Shown: in pieces, positions 28,958 through 39,182 of the stretch
Position numbering within the stretch: the first letter of the stretch is position 1
How the letters are laid out: every line of letters begins with the position of its first letter
DNA from: Piscinibacter sp.
GTDB lineage: Bacteria; Pseudomonadota; Gammaproteobacteria; Burkholderiales; Burkholderiaceae_C
Length of the DNA stretch: 64,000 nucleotides
NCBI GenBank assembly: GCA_016706565.1
Contig: JADJJI010000015.1
Location: forward strand, 124,001-188,000
Direction: 5' to 3'
Made by a program: the position numbers and the translations under genes
The notes under the pieces: generated by a model
The model's database searches: none
Told to the model about the DNA's origin: nothing
What the model saw: the letters and a program-made list of their open reading frames with translations, nothing else

Positions 28958-30574
28958 ATGTCGATGAACCGTTCCGCGCCGATCCTTTGTACCGTGCTGG
29001 CCGTGGCTGCGCTGGCCGCCTGCTCGAAGCGCGATGCGCCGCCTGCCGCGCCGCCTGCCTCCAGCGCATCAACCGCCCAGGCGGCACCTGCCGACGCCGG
29101 CATCGCCTGGGTGCGCGCGGCCAGCGATGCCGAGGTCGACGCCGCCTTCGCACGCGCGCGCAGCGAGGGCAAGCCGGTGTTCGTCTACTGGGGCGCGAAG
29201 TGGTGTCCGCCGTGCAACCAGCTGCAGGCCACGCTGTTCAACCGCCAGGACTTCATCGAGCGCTCGCGGGCCTTCGTGCCGGTGTACGTCGACGGCGACA
29301 AACCGGGCGCGCAGAAGCTGGGCACGCGCTTCGCGGTGCGCGGCTACCCGACGATGGTGGTGTTCGACCGCGGCGGCCAGGAGCTGACGCGGCTGCCGGG
29401 CGAGGTCGATGCGCAGCAGTACAACGAGGTGCTGACGCTGTCGATGTCGGCGCAGCGCTCGGCCAAGGCGGTGCTGGCGCAAGCGCGCGCCGGCGGCCAG
29501 GGCCTGGTCGAGGCCGACTGGCGCCTGCTGGCCTACTACTCGTGGGAGACCGATCAGCAGCAGCTCGCCGGCGCCGGCGGCGTGGCAGCGCTGCTCAGGG
29601 AGCTGGCGCAGGCCTGCCCTGCCGCGCATGCCGACAGCGCGATGCGCCTGCGACTGAAGGCGCTCGCCGTCGCCGACAGCCAGGCCGGCCCGGTGGCCGG
29701 CGCGGCCGCGCAGCGTGCGCCGGTGCTGGCCCTGCTGGCCGACGCCGCGCAGTCACGGCGCCACATGGACGTGCTGACGAACAGCGCTGCGGGCCTGGCC
29801 AGCGCTCTCAGCGCGGCTGGCTCCGCGGAGCGCAAGTCGCTGCTCGCGGCTTTCGACGGCGCGCTGGTGCGGCTGCAGGCCGATGCCTCGCTGTCGCGTG
29901 CCGACCGGCTGATGGCGCTGGTGGCGCGTGTGCAGCTCGCGCAGCTCGACGCGCCGGGCAAAGACAAGTCCGCCGCCACGCCCGCGGCGCTGCGCGCCGA
30001 GGTGCGCGACATGGCCGTGCGCTTCGACCGCGAGATCACCGACGGCTACGAGCGCCAGGCGGTGATCACCACCGCAGCCTGGGCGCTCGAGCAGGCCGGG
30101 CTGATGGAAGACTCCGACGCGCTGCTCAAGGCCAACCTGGCGAAGAGCCACTCGCCCTACTACCTGATGGCCGACCTGGCCGACAACGCCAAGAAGCGCG
30201 GCGACAAGGCGGCGGCGCTGGACTGGAACGCGCAGGCCTTCGACAAGAGCGAAGGCCCGGCGACGCGGCTGCAGTGGGGCGCGCGTTACCTCGGCATGCT
30301 GATCGAGCTGGCGCCGCAGGATGCGCAGCGCGTCGAGCGTGCGGCCGCTCAGCTGTTCGACGAAGCGGCCGCGATGCCGGACGCCTTCGAGGCGCGCAGC
30401 GGCCGCTCGCTGCAGCGCATCGGGGGCCACCTCTCGGGCTGGGCCAAGGGCGGCGCGCACGGCGACGCGATGAAGCGCCTGCAGCGGCAGCTCGACGAAG
30501 TCTGCGCGAAGCTTCCGGCGGGCGAATCGCGCCGCCTGTGCGACGGCGTGCTCAAACCGGGGTCGTCGGCCTGA
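28958..30574 (+). CDS. Lipoprotein with N-terminal thioredoxin-like domain and helical repeat region
   Basis: A 538-residue protein. A lipobox ending LAAC (Cys22) anchors it, followed by a Pro/Ala linker. A thioredoxin fold follows at about 55-165 with the redox pair WCPPC (Cys83/Cys86), VPVYVDGD and cis-Pro RGYPTMVVF. The remaining 370 residues are Ala-rich helices resembling TPR-like repeats, without further recognised motifs. It likely acts as a periplasmic thiol-disulfide protein; partners are unknown. A second ATG two codons in (28964) is possible. It stands alone downstream of btuF. Confidence 0.8.
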   Translation: MSMNRSAPILCTVLAVAALAACSKRDAPPAAPPASSASTAQAAPADAGIAWVRAASDAEVDAAFARARSEGKPVFVYWGAKWCPPCNQLQATLFNRQDFIERSRAFVPVYVDGDKPGAQKLGTRFAVRGYPTMVVFDRGGQELTRLPGEVDAQQYNEVLTLSMSAQRSAKAVLAQARAGGQGLVEADWRLLAYYSWETDQQQLAGAGGVAALLRELAQACPAAHADSAMRLRLKALAVADSQAGPVAGAAAQRAPVLALLADAAQSRRHMDVLTNSAAGLASALSAAGSAERKSLLAAFDGALVRLQADASLSRADRLMALVARVQLAQLDAPGKDKSAATPAALRAEVRDMAVRFDREITDGYERQAVITTAAWALEQAGLMEDSDALLKANLAKSHSPYYLMADLADNAKKRGDKAAALDWNAQAFDKSEGPATRLQWGARYLGMLIELAPQDAQRVERAAAQLFDEAAAMPDAFEARSGRSLQRIGGHLSGWAKGGAHGDAMKRLQRQLDEVCAKLPAGESRRLCDGVLKPGSSA

Positions 30575-30610
30575 GCCGCCGACGCGGGCTGCCGACGCCG
30601 TGCGCCCGGT

Positions 30611-31735
30611 TCAGCGCACGAAGCGGCCTTCGTGCGTGACCTGCACCAGCTCGACGAAGCGTGAACCGGTGACGCCGTTGGCGGCGTAGTCGAGGTCGAC
30701 GCCGGCCACGCGCATCTTCATGCCGCGCAGCGTGGCGAGCAGTCGCGGCCGCGTCAGTTCGCGGCCGCTGCGCCGCAGCGCCTCGAGCAGCACCAGCGCG
30801 TTGAGGTAACCCTCGAAGCTGTAGTAGCCCACTGGCACCTTGGCTGCTTCGGCCAGGCGGCGGTACTCGCGCGTGGTCGGGTCGGATTCGCTCCAGGGGT
30901 AGGGCACCACCTGCGAGATGGCCAGGCCCCGGGCCTTTTCGCCGGCGACCTTGACGGTGACTTCGCCAGCCACGATCGACATGCCGTAGAACATCGGACT
31001 GACACCGAGCGCCCACGAAGCCTTCATCAGCTGCCCGGGCAGCGCGCCGCCCAGGTACATGATCACGGCCTGCGGCGTCGCCTTGGCCAGTGCCGCTGCG
31101 GCGTCGGGAATGTTGGCGCCGTCGCCCTTGATCGCGACGGAGGCGGCCGCCTGCAGCTTCTGGCCGGACAGTGCGGTCTCCACCAGCGCGGCGGCTTCCT
31201 TGCCGCCGGGGTTGTCGAGCATGGCCATCGCGATGCGGGTCACGCCGATCGTGGTCAGGTGCTGCACCAGGGCTTGCGCCTCGCGGCCGGAGGTGGCGCG
31301 CACGAAGAAGCCGGAGCCCTTGAGCTTGTCTCTCGCGCTGTCGGCCACGGCGTAGCCAGCCACCCAGGGCGCGCCGGACTTCATCAGCATCGGTGCCGCG
31401 GCGGCCGTGGTCGCCGAGCCGACGCAGCCGAAGAAGCCGAAAACTCCGTCGCCCAGCAGCTTCTCGTAGTTGGCCACCGCACGGTCGGGCTTGAGCTCGT
31501 CGTCCAGCGACACCACGCGCACCCGCCGGCCGTTGACACCCCCTTGCGCGCGCGACTCGGCAAAGGCCAGGTCGGCACCGGCCAGCATGACCTTGATCTG
31601 CGCGCCCAGCGGACCGTTGAGGATGCCGGTGTGGCCGAACACGACCTCGGTGTCGCTGACGCCCTGCTCGGCGGCGCGCAGCCCCGGAGCGAAGATCGAG
31701 GCACCGATGGCGGCCGAGAAATGACGACGTTGCAT
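30611..31735 (-). CDS. Branched-chain-amino-acid-type ABC substrate-binding protein (LivJ-like)
   Basis: A 374-residue periplasmic protein with a Tat-like N-terminus (MQRRHFSAAIGAS) and a short export signal ending LRA-A. Family-specific segments are VVFGHTGILNGPLG, GGVNGRRVRVVSLDDELKPDRAVANYEKLL and SFEGYLNALVLLEAL. No permease or ATPase genes accompany it. Orphan LivJ-type proteins are common in Burkholderiales; ligands range from amino acids to aromatic acids. Confidence 0.88.
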   Translation of the reverse strand: MQRRHFSAAIGASIFAPGLRAAEQGVSDTEVVFGHTGILNGPLGAQIKVMLAGADLAFAESRAQGGVNGRRVRVVSLDDELKPDRAVANYEKLLGDGVFGFFGCVGSATTAAAAPMLMKSGAPWVAGYAVADSARDKLKGSGFFVRATSGREAQALVQHLTTIGVTRIAMAMLDNPGGKEAAALVETALSGQKLQAAASVAIKGDGANIPDAAAALAKATPQAVIMYLGGALPGQLMKASWALGVSPMFYGMSIVAGEVTVKVAGEKARGLAISQVVPYPWSESDPTTREYRRLAEAAKVPVGYYSFEGYLNALVLLEALRRSGRELTRPRLLATLRGMKMRVAGVDLDYAANGVTGSRFVELVQVTHEGRFVR

Positions 31736-31864
31736 GGTTCGAGGAGGAGAGTGGGCGAGTACTCCAGCGAGTCTCCCTGTCGAACCAAGAAGTGATGGTG
31801 CGGGTTTACCCTTGGCCTGCGTCGGAGTGCCGTGGCGGATTCCGCGCTGGCACGTCGATTCTGC

Positions 31865-32233
31865 TCAGCGCGCCGGAGCACGCGGCGTCAGACGCAATTC
31901 GTAGTGCGTGCGCTTGTCGAGATCGTTGAACTGCAACGCGGTACCGGCCCAGTCGTAGGCCGCGACGAACTCGTCGATTTGCATCGTGCCGTGCATCAGC
32001 ACCACCTCGACCTGGCTGCTGTGGAGCTTGAGCCGGTAGACGATGTCGCTGATGCGCACGCGCAGCTCGCGTCCGCGCAGCACGTCGACCTCGGCCGGGC
32101 CGCAGCTGGCGGCGCTGTCCGAGGCGACGGTGACGCAGAACTGGCCGTCGTATCGGCCCGGTGCCGGCGTGTTCGCCCCGGCGGCCGAAGCCGCCAGGAG
32201 CAGGAGCAGGCACGCGGTCCGACGCACGGTCAC
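31865..32233 (-). CDS. Small exported hypothetical protein
   Basis: A 122-residue protein with a signal peptide (LLLLLAASAAG-A). The mature part is beta-rich with two cysteines (FCVTV, SCGPAE) that could form a disulfide. Function is not recognised. It starts three bases after the GST gene stop on the same strand, so the two are probably co-transcribed. Confidence 0.7.
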   Translation of the reverse strand: MTVRRTACLLLLLAASAAGANTPAPGRYDGQFCVTVASDSAASCGPAEVDVLRGRELRVRISDIVYRLKLHSSQVEVVLMHGTMQIDEFVAAYDWAGTALQFNDLDKRTHYELRLTPRAPAR

Positions 32234-32236
32234 AGC

Positions 32237-32845
32237 TTACTTGAGCAGTCCCTCGGCCTTCATCGCGGCCTGCACGGCCGGGCGGGCGAACATGCGTGCA
32301 GAGAAGGCCGACAGGTTGGCCAGGCCGGTGATGTCCACGCCGACGTGCGGCGCCCACGAGGCCACGGTGAACAGGTAGGCATCGGCGACGCTGAATTCGT
32401 CGCCCATCAGGTACGCCTTGCCGGCGAGCTGGCCGTCGACCCAGGTGAAGCGCTCGACCAGCTTCTTGCGGAACACCGGCCTGGCGTCTTCCGGCACGGC
32501 CGGGTTGAACAGCGGCGAGAAGCCCTTGTGCAGTTCGCTGGTGATGAAGTTCAGCCACTCCTGCAGGCGGTAGCGCGCCATCGTGCCGGCCGGCGGCGCG
32601 AGCTTCTTGTCGGGCACCTGGTCGGCGATGTACTGCACGATCACCGGTCCTTCGGACAGGCGCTCGCCACCGTCGAGCTCGAGCAGCGGCACGTAGCCCT
32701 TCGGGTTGATGCCGTAGTAGTCGGTGCCGTCCTGCAGCTTGTGCGTCTTGGTGCTGGCCAGCACGGGCTCGAAGGCCAGGCCGGACTCGCGCAGCACGAT
32801 GTGGGGCGACAGCGAGCAGGCGCCGGGGCTGTAGTAGAGCTTCAT
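32237..32845 (-). CDS. gst: Glutathione S-transferase, Beta class
   Basis: A 202-residue GST. The N-terminal thioredoxin-like domain carries PGACSLSPH with Cys10, the hallmark of bacterial Beta-class enzymes, and the glutathione-contact segments GYVPLLELD and SEGPVIVQYIAD. The helical domain has the N-capping region MGDEFSVADAYLF. The ATG at 32845 follows AGGAGT. It conjugates glutathione to electrophiles in the cytoplasm. Confidence 0.92.
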   Translation of the reverse strand: MKLYYSPGACSLSPHIVLRESGLAFEPVLASTKTHKLQDGTDYYGINPKGYVPLLELDGGERLSEGPVIVQYIADQVPDKKLAPPAGTMARYRLQEWLNFITSELHKGFSPLFNPAVPEDARPVFRKKLVERFTWVDGQLAGKAYLMGDEFSVADAYLFTVASWAPHVGVDITGLANLSAFSARMFARPAVQAAMKAEGLLK

Positions 32846-32978
32846 GGGGACTCCTGGGTCGTGGTAAGGGAGGATGGCATTACACCCATGCCCGCGCTCG
32901 CGGCCATGCAAGCCGATTCAGCGCGGCATGCAAATCCGCTGACTCGAAGTGTCCGCGCTCGGCCACTACATTGACAGC

Positions 32979-33866
32979 ATGAACACCACCACCGTCTCCC
33001 CCGCCACCGTGACCCGCTCGCGCGGCGTCGAGCGCCTGGTGCGCGGCCAGCCCACGTCCGATGGCGCCGGCGTCAAGCTCACCCGCGTGCTGACCCAGCC
33101 GCTGCAGCAGCGGCTCGATCCCTTCCTGATGCTCGATGCCTTCGGCAGCGACGCGGCGAGCGACTACATCGGCGGCTTCCCCGACCACCCGCACCGCGGC
33201 TTCGAGACGGTCACCGTCATGAAGGCGGGCCGCATGCGCCACCACGACAGCGTGGGCAACACCGGCCTGCTCGAGCCCGGCAGCGTGCAGTGGATGACCG
33301 CCGGGCGCGGCATCATCCACTCCGAGATGCCCGAGCAGGAAGAAGGCCGCATGGCCGGCTTCCAGCTGTGGGTGAACCTTGCCGCGCGCGACAAGATGCA
33401 GCCTCCCGCCTACCGCGACGTGCCGCCGCAAGGCGTGCCGGTGTTCGCGCTCGAAGGTGGCATTCAGGTGCGCGTCATCGCCGGATCGACGCACGGCGTG
33501 ACCGGCGCTGTGACGCGGCCGACCACCGAGCCGCTGGTGCTCGACATCGTGCTGCCCGCGGGCGCAAGCTTTGATGTGCCGCTGCCGGCCGGCCACAACG
33601 CCTTCGCCTACGTGTACGGCGGCGTGGCCGCGCAGGTGGGCGGTGCCACCGTGGCCAGCGAGCACATGGCCATCCTGAGCAACGACGCAGCGGCCGATGG
33701 CGTGCGCTTCGCGGCATCGGCCGGCGAGCGCGCCGTGCAGATCCTGCTGGTGGCCGGGGCGCCGCTGCGCGAGCCGATCGCGCAGTACGGCCCGTTCGTG
33801 ATGAACACCACCCAGGAGCTGCATCAGGCGGTGGCCGATTTCCAGAGCGGTGCACTGGCGACCTGA
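32979..33866 (+). CDS. Pirin-family bicupin protein
   Basis: A 295-residue pirin. The metal-binding cupin residues are in FPDHPHRGFETVTVM, MRHHDSVG and GRGIIHSEMPE, the usual three His plus Glu. The C-terminal cupin is less conserved, as is typical. Bacterial pirins include quercetinases and regulators of central metabolism; the role here is unknown. The ATG at 32979 gives the standard length; it stands alone, divergent from the GST gene. Confidence 0.9.
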   Translation: MNTTTVSPATVTRSRGVERLVRGQPTSDGAGVKLTRVLTQPLQQRLDPFLMLDAFGSDAASDYIGGFPDHPHRGFETVTVMKAGRMRHHDSVGNTGLLEPGSVQWMTAGRGIIHSEMPEQEEGRMAGFQLWVNLAARDKMQPPAYRDVPPQGVPVFALEGGIQVRVIAGSTHGVTGAVTRPTTEPLVLDIVLPAGASFDVPLPAGHNAFAYVYGGVAAQVGGATVASEHMAILSNDAAADGVRFAASAGERAVQILLVAGAPLREPIAQYGPFVMNTTQELHQAVADFQSGALAT

Positions 33867-33929
33867 ATCAAGGGGGCATCGCGCGGCTGGGCTAACCTCG
33901 GGTCTTTGCGCGCCCGAGGAATCCGACCC

Positions 33930-34301
33930 ATGCCCCGCACCATCCTGGAGGAAAGCCGGCTCCACCCGGCGATCCGCGACTTCGTCGCGAACCACCACGC
34001 CGATGTCGTCCACAACGTGCAGGCAGCCGCCGCATCGAACCTGATCCTCGTCGTCGGCATGGCCGGCAACCCGTTCGTTCGCCGCGCGCGCAAGCTGCTC
34101 GATGCCGCCGGCCTGGCCTACCACTACCTCGAGTTCGGCAGCTACCTCAGCCAGTGGCGCGTGCGCAATTCGCTGAAGATGTGGACCGGCTGGCCGACCT
34201 TCCCGATGGTCTTCGCCAAGGGCGTGCTCATCGGTGGCTGCGACGACCTGAAGCGGCTGCTCGACAGCGGCGAGTTCAAGCGCTTTCTCGGCGAAGCGTG
34301 A
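33930..34301 (+). CDS. Glutaredoxin-fold protein lacking the active-site cysteines
   Basis: A 123-residue protein from the ATG at 33930 after GAGGAA. The centre reads LVVGMAGNPFVRRARKLLDAAGLAYHYLEFG then WPTFPMVFAKGVLIGGCDDLKRL (as separate segments), the glutaredoxin pattern of active site, cis-Pro and GGCDDL. The active-site C-P-x-C is replaced by NPFV, leaving only the Cys in GGCDD. It is unlikely to be a normal dithiol or monothiol glutaredoxin; it may be a scaffold or glutathione-binding protein. It overlaps the next gene by four bases (GTGA). Confidence 0.75.
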   Translation: MPRTILEESRLHPAIRDFVANHHADVVHNVQAAAASNLILVVGMAGNPFVRRARKLLDAAGLAYHYLEFGSYLSQWRVRNSLKMWTGWPTFPMVFAKGVLIGGCDDLKRLLDSGEFKRFLGEA

Positions 34302-35763
34302 GATCCCTGCGCGCCATCGCCGCCGTTGTCGCGCTGGCGTGGGCCGGCGTGGCGATGCCGACGCACGCGGCGCCGGCGCAGCCTTGCCGCGTCGACGGTC
34401 TGGCGCACGAGGTGCTGTGCGGTTCGGTGGCGCGCGCACTCGACCCGGCCCGCCCGGACGGGCCGCAGATCGAGGTGCACTACGTGGTCGTGCCGGCGCT
34501 GGCCCGGCGCAAGCTGCCCGACCCGGTGTTCCTGCTTGCCGGCGGGCCGGGCCAGAGCGCGATCTCTCTGGCGCCGCAGGTGATGGGCGTGTTCGCGCGG
34601 CTGAACAACCGGCGCGACATCGTCTTCGTCGACCAACGCGGCACCGGCCGCTCGGCGCCGCTGGACTGCGACGAGCCGCGCGAGGCGGCCCTGGCCGAAT
34701 CGGCCGACCCGCAGGCGCAACTGCGCCGGCTGGCGGCCTGCCGTGAGCGGCTGCTGAAGCTTCCGTATGTGCGCAGCGCGACCGATCTGGGCTTCTTCAC
34801 GACCACGCTGGCGATGCAGGACCTCGACGCGGTGCGCCAGGCGATCGGCGCCGAGCGCATCAATCTGGTCGGCGCCTCCTACGGCACACGGGCCGGACTC
34901 GAATACCAGCGGCAGTTCCCCGGTGCCGTGCGGCGCAGCGTGCTCGACGGCGTGGCGCCGCCCGACATGGTGCTGCCGGCCAGTGCCGCCATCGACGCGC
35001 AGGCGGCGCTCGACGCGCTGTTCGCCGCGTGCAGCGCCGAGGCGGCGTGTGCGCGAGAGTGGCCCTTGCTGCGCCAGGCCTGGGATGGGCTGCTGGCTTC
35101 GCTGCCGCGCGCCGTCAGCGTGCCCGACCCGCTCACCGGCAAGACCGAGTCGTTCACGATGACGCGCGAGCTGCTGCTCGGCGCGGTGCGCGCGCCGCTG
35201 TACGTGCCCACGCTCGCGGCGGCGCTGCCGGCGGCGATCCACGCGGCGTCGCAGGGGCGCTTCGAGGCGCTGGCGGCGCTGGCTGGCGCGCTGTCGCGCC
35301 GCGGCGGGCCGCGCCTGTACACCGGCATGCACTTCGCGGTGATCTGTGCGGAGGACGCGCCGCGCCTGGCCACGGCCGGCGTCGCCGCCACGCGCGACTT
35401 CGGCGACGGGCTGGCGCCGCTGTATGCGCAGGCCTGCGCCGGCTGGCCGCGCGGTGCGGTGCCCGAGGCCTTCTACCAGGTCGGCCCCTCAGCCACGCCG
35501 GTGCTGCTGCTCAGCGGCGGCATCGATCCGGCCACGCCGCCGCGCCATGCGGCGCGCGTGGCGCAGGCGCTGCGCGCGAAGGCACGCCACGTGATCGTGC
35601 CGAATGCGGGCCATGGCCTGCTCGGCAGCGGTTGCGTGCCCGATCTGCTTTACCGCTTCATCGACGCGGCCGACGATGCGCAGGCGCTCGCGCTCGACAC
35701 CGCCTGCATCACGTCGATTCCGCGGCCCGGCGCCTTCGTGCCGCCCGCACCGGAGGCCGCGAA

Positions 35764-35767
<4 letters not shown>
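34298..35767 (+). CDS. Exported alpha/beta-hydrolase peptidase (tripeptidyl aminopeptidase / prolyl-iminopeptidase-like)
   Basis: A 489-residue protein with a GTG start overlapping the previous stop and a signal peptide ending THA-A (about residue 24). The oxyanion segment LLAGGPGQSA, the DQRGTGRSAPLDC stretch and the nucleophile elbow GASYGTR match the S33 peptidase family. Asp in SGGIDPATPP and His in NAGHGLLG complete the triad. The TAP-like C-terminal domain is present. It likely cleaves short peptides in the periplasm. It is coupled to the ABC-2 transporter genes downstream by a four-base overlap. Confidence 0.87.
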
Positions 35768-36539
<772 letters not shown>

Positions 36540-36543
<4 letters not shown>

Positions 36544-37709
36544 AGGGCTGGCCCGCTTGGACGGTGTTCGTGAAGGAGTGGGTCGACGCGCTGCGCGACC
36601 GACGCACGCTCGCGGTGGTGCTGCTGTCCAGTGTGCTGATGGGCCCGCTGGTGCTCATCGCTTTGTCGGGGCTGGTCGCCTCGTTCGAGTCTCGCGCCGA
36701 GCGGCGTGAGGTGGTGCTCGACGGAATCGAGCATGCGCCCACGCTGGTCAACTACCTGCAGCGCCAGGGTTTCGCGGTGAAGCCGGCGCCCGAAGGCTTC
36801 GAGCAGAAGCTGCGCCGATCCGAGCTGGGCGATCCGGTGCTGGTGGTGCCGAAGGATTTCGAGTCGGCGCTGCGCCGCGCCGAGGTGCCGGTGCTCGTGC
36901 TGGTGAGCGACAGCGCCAACAAGCGCAGCGAGGCCGGCAGCGGGCGGCTGCAACGGCTGGTGGCCGGCTTCAACCGCGAGCGCTCCACCTTGGCGCTGGC
37001 CTTGCGCGGTGTCTCCGGCGAGGTGCTCGAGCCGGTGCGGCTGGGCGAGAAGGATCTCGCCAACCCGCAGACGCGCGGCACGCAGATCACCGGCATGCTG
37101 CCCTTCTTCGTGCTGATGGCGGTGCTCTATGGCGCGCTCAACGCGGCGCTGGACACGACAGCCGGCGAGCGTGAACGCGGCTCGCTGGAGCCGCTGCTGA
37201 TGAACCCGGCCTCGCCGCTGTCGCTGGTGCTGGGCAAGTCGGCGGCGGTGTCGGCGGTGGCGCTGCTGATCGCGGTGCTCAGCTGCTTCAGCTTCATCCC
37301 GGCGCAGTGGCTGTTGCGCAGCGACACGCTGGCGGCGCTGTTCCAGTTCGGCTGGCGCGAGGCGCTGTGGTTCGTCGCCATCATCGCGCCCTTCGCTGCC
37401 GCGCTGTCTGCGTTGCTGATGGCGGTGGCGATCCGCTGCCGCAGCGTCAAGGAAGCGCAGGCGAGTTCGGCGGTGCTGATCCTGGCGGTGTCGCTGCTGC
37501 CGCTGGTGGGCCTGCTCAACCCGGGCGGCGAAGAACGCTGGCACCTGTGGGTGCCCGCGCTGGCGCAGAACACGCTGATGACGCGGGTGCTCAAGGGCGA
37601 AGCCCTGGGGCTGGAGCCGGTGGTGATCACGCTGGCCGTGTGCGCCGTGCTGGCACTGCTGGGGGTGGGCTTCGTCGCCCGGGTGCTGCGCCGCGCGGCG
37701 GTGCGCTGA
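36540..37709 (+). CDS. ABC-2-type transporter permease (NatB-like)
   Basis: A 389-residue membrane protein. One segment near the N-terminus (about 24-48) precedes a large periplasmic domain, then five or six segments with GERERGSLEPLLMNPASPLSLVLGK, a signature of NatB-type permeases, and FGWREALWF. ATG overlaps the ATPase stop (ATGA). The four-gene block glutaredoxin-like, peptidase, NatA, NatB is tightly coupled and probably one operon. Confidence 0.9.
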
Positions 37710-37745
37710 GCCGCCGCCTGCGCGGGGCTCGGGCATCATCTCGGC

Positions 37746-38249
37746 ATGAAGAATTCACCCACGCAACTGCGCTGGCGGTGGTGCCGCTTCGACGAGCTGG
37801 GCGTGCACGAGCTGCAGAACATCTACACCGCCCGGCAGCTGGTGTTCGTGCTCGAACAGGAATGTGCCTACCTCGATGCTGATGGCGTCGACGAGCAGTC
37901 CCATCATCTCGCCGCCTGGTCGGCACAGCAGCGCGAGCCGCTGGCCTATGCGCGCGTGGTGGCGCCCGGCGTGAAGTACGTGGAGCCGTCGATCGGCCGC
38001 GTCATCACCACGGGCGCGGCGCGCGGCACGGGGCTGGGCCGCGAGCTGGTGCGCCGTGCAGTGGAACACTCGCAGGCCACTTATCCCGGCCAGGGCATCC
38101 GCATCTCGGCGCAGTCCCGCCTGGAGCGCTTCTATGCCGGCTTCGGCTTCCAGCGGGTCGGCGAGGACTACCTGGAAGACAACATCCCCCACACGGAAAT
38201 GCTGCTCCCGGCGTGCCCTACTTCGACGACTTCATCGGGCAGGTGTTGA
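37746..38249 (+). CDS. elaA: ElaA-like GNAT acyltransferase
   Basis: A 167-residue protein. ElaA features are LQNIYTARQLVFVLEQECAYLDADGVD (split here as LxxIYxxRQxVFVxEQ and DADGVD), AYARVV, IGRVITTGAARGTGLGREL and the end FQRVGEDYLEDNIPHTEMLL. The reaction is an N-acetyl transfer to an unidentified substrate. The last ten or so residues overlap the convergent DUF2892 gene by 32 bases. Confidence 0.88.
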   Translation: MKNSPTQLRWRWCRFDELGVHELQNIYTARQLVFVLEQECAYLDADGVDEQSHHLAAWSAQQREPLAYARVVAPGVKYVEPSIGRVITTGAARGTGLGRELVRRAVEHSQATYPGQGIRISAQSRLERFYAGFGFQRVGEDYLEDNIPHTEMLLPACPTSTTSSGRC

Positions 38250-38415
38250 TGCCCAGCAGGGTGTAGGCGGGGCACCAGCCGATCAGGCCGGTGGCCAGGG
38301 GCACCAGGCCGATCCAGCCCCACACACCCACGGTGCCGGTGGCGGCCAGGGCGATGAGCACCAAGCCGGCGAGAACGCGCAGTGCGCGGTCGATGGTTCC
38401 TTCATTCGTCTTCAT
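38218..38415 (-). CDS. DUF2892 small inner-membrane protein
   Basis: A 65-residue protein with two hydrophobic segments and the conserved IGWCPAYTLLGINTCPM ending, matching DUF2892 (the YgaP membrane domain) with two cysteines. A clear AAGGAG ribosome site precedes the ATG. A perfect CRP-type palindrome lies 70-85 bases upstream, at the end of the Crp/Fnr-family gene, suggesting direct control by that regulator. Confidence 0.88.
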   Translation of the reverse strand: MKTNEGTIDRALRVLAGLVLIALAATGTVGVWGWIGLVPLATGLIGWCPAYTLLGINTCPMKSSK

Positions 38416-38484
38416 GTCAGCTCCTTGCTTGCCGGCTCAAGGTGCCGGTGTGCAGGCAGTGTCTCGCTGCGGGCCGGGTCCGTC

Positions 38485-38500
38485 TGTGACTGCAGTCACA
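38485..38500. promoter_or_regulatory. CRP-type operator TGTGA-N6-TCACA
   Basis: The 16-bp perfect palindrome TGTGACTGCAGTCACA overlaps the stop codon of the Crp-family gene and is centred 77 bases before the DUF2892 start. It is an exact match to the E. coli CRP half-site consensus. Confidence 0.65.
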
Positions 38501-39182
38501 CAGCGGGAAGCTCGCCGGCGGCGAGCCGGCGCAGGGCCGCGGCGTCGCGCAGCTCGATGCGTTCGCGCCCGAGGCTGAGCCAGCCGGAGCGCTCGAAGCG
38601 GCGCAGCAGCCGCGTCACCATCTCGCGCACCGTGCCCAGCTCATCCGCCAAGGCCTGGTGGCTGGCATGCAGCACCTCGCCGTGGCCGAGCAGTGCGGCC
38701 GCCAGCCGCTGGTCGAGCCGCTGGAAGGCGACGGCTTCCGCCAGCGCCATCAGATCGGCCAGGCGGTCCGCAAAGACGCCGAATACGAAGCGGCGGAACG
38801 GCTCGTGTTCGCAGCAGGCGTCGAAGGCCGGCGGGGTGAGCACGGCCAGGCGCGTCGCGGAGGTGGCCACGCCGTTCGCGCTGAGCAGGTGCTGCCCGAA
38901 CAGGCAGGAAGCCGATACGACGCACAGTTCACCCGGGCCGACGCGATACAGCTCCAGGGCACGCCCCTGCGACGAACCGCGGGCGACGCGAACCTCGCCG
39001 GACAGCACCATCGGAAATCCCTGGCAAGGCGCCTGCTCCTCGAAGAGAACGGCGCCGGCCGGTACGGTCACCCACATCGCTTGCTGCTGGAGCGCCTGCT
39101 CGCAGACGGCTGGTGGCAGTGCCTTCAGCGCCGGGTAGAGCTCCGAGAGCTGGGCAATTTCGATGTCGGTGGGGGCGCTCAT
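38496..39182 (-). CDS. Crp/Fnr-family transcriptional regulator
   Basis: A 228-residue regulator. The N-terminal cyclic-nucleotide-like barrel (about 20-130) has GAVLFEEQAPCQGFPMVLSGEVRV. The C-terminal HTH reads HQALADELGTVREMVTRLLRRFE, with R-E-x-V-x-R in the recognition helix as in CRP rather than the FNR pattern, which predicts TGTGA half-sites. The Fnr N-terminal Cys cluster is absent. Ligand unknown: cyclic nucleotide contact residues are not clearly kept. The ATG overlaps the stop of the YkgJ gene (ATGA), so both are coupled. Confidence 0.87.
   Translation of the reverse strand: MSAPTDIEIAQLSELYPALKALPPAVCEQALQQQAMWVTVPAGAVLFEEQAPCQGFPMVLSGEVRVARGSSQGRALELYRVGPGELCVVSASCLFGQHLLSANGVATSATRLAVLTPPAFDACCEHEPFRRFVFGVFADRLADLMALAEAVAFQRLDQRLAAALLGHGEVLHASHQALADELGTVREMVTRLLRRFERSGWLSLGRERIELRDAAALRRLAAGELPAV

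Noticed and set aside
34142..35332. Long minus-strand ORF opposite the peptidase gene
   Set aside because: Shadow frame; the plus-strand peptidase has a complete catalytic triad and signal peptide.
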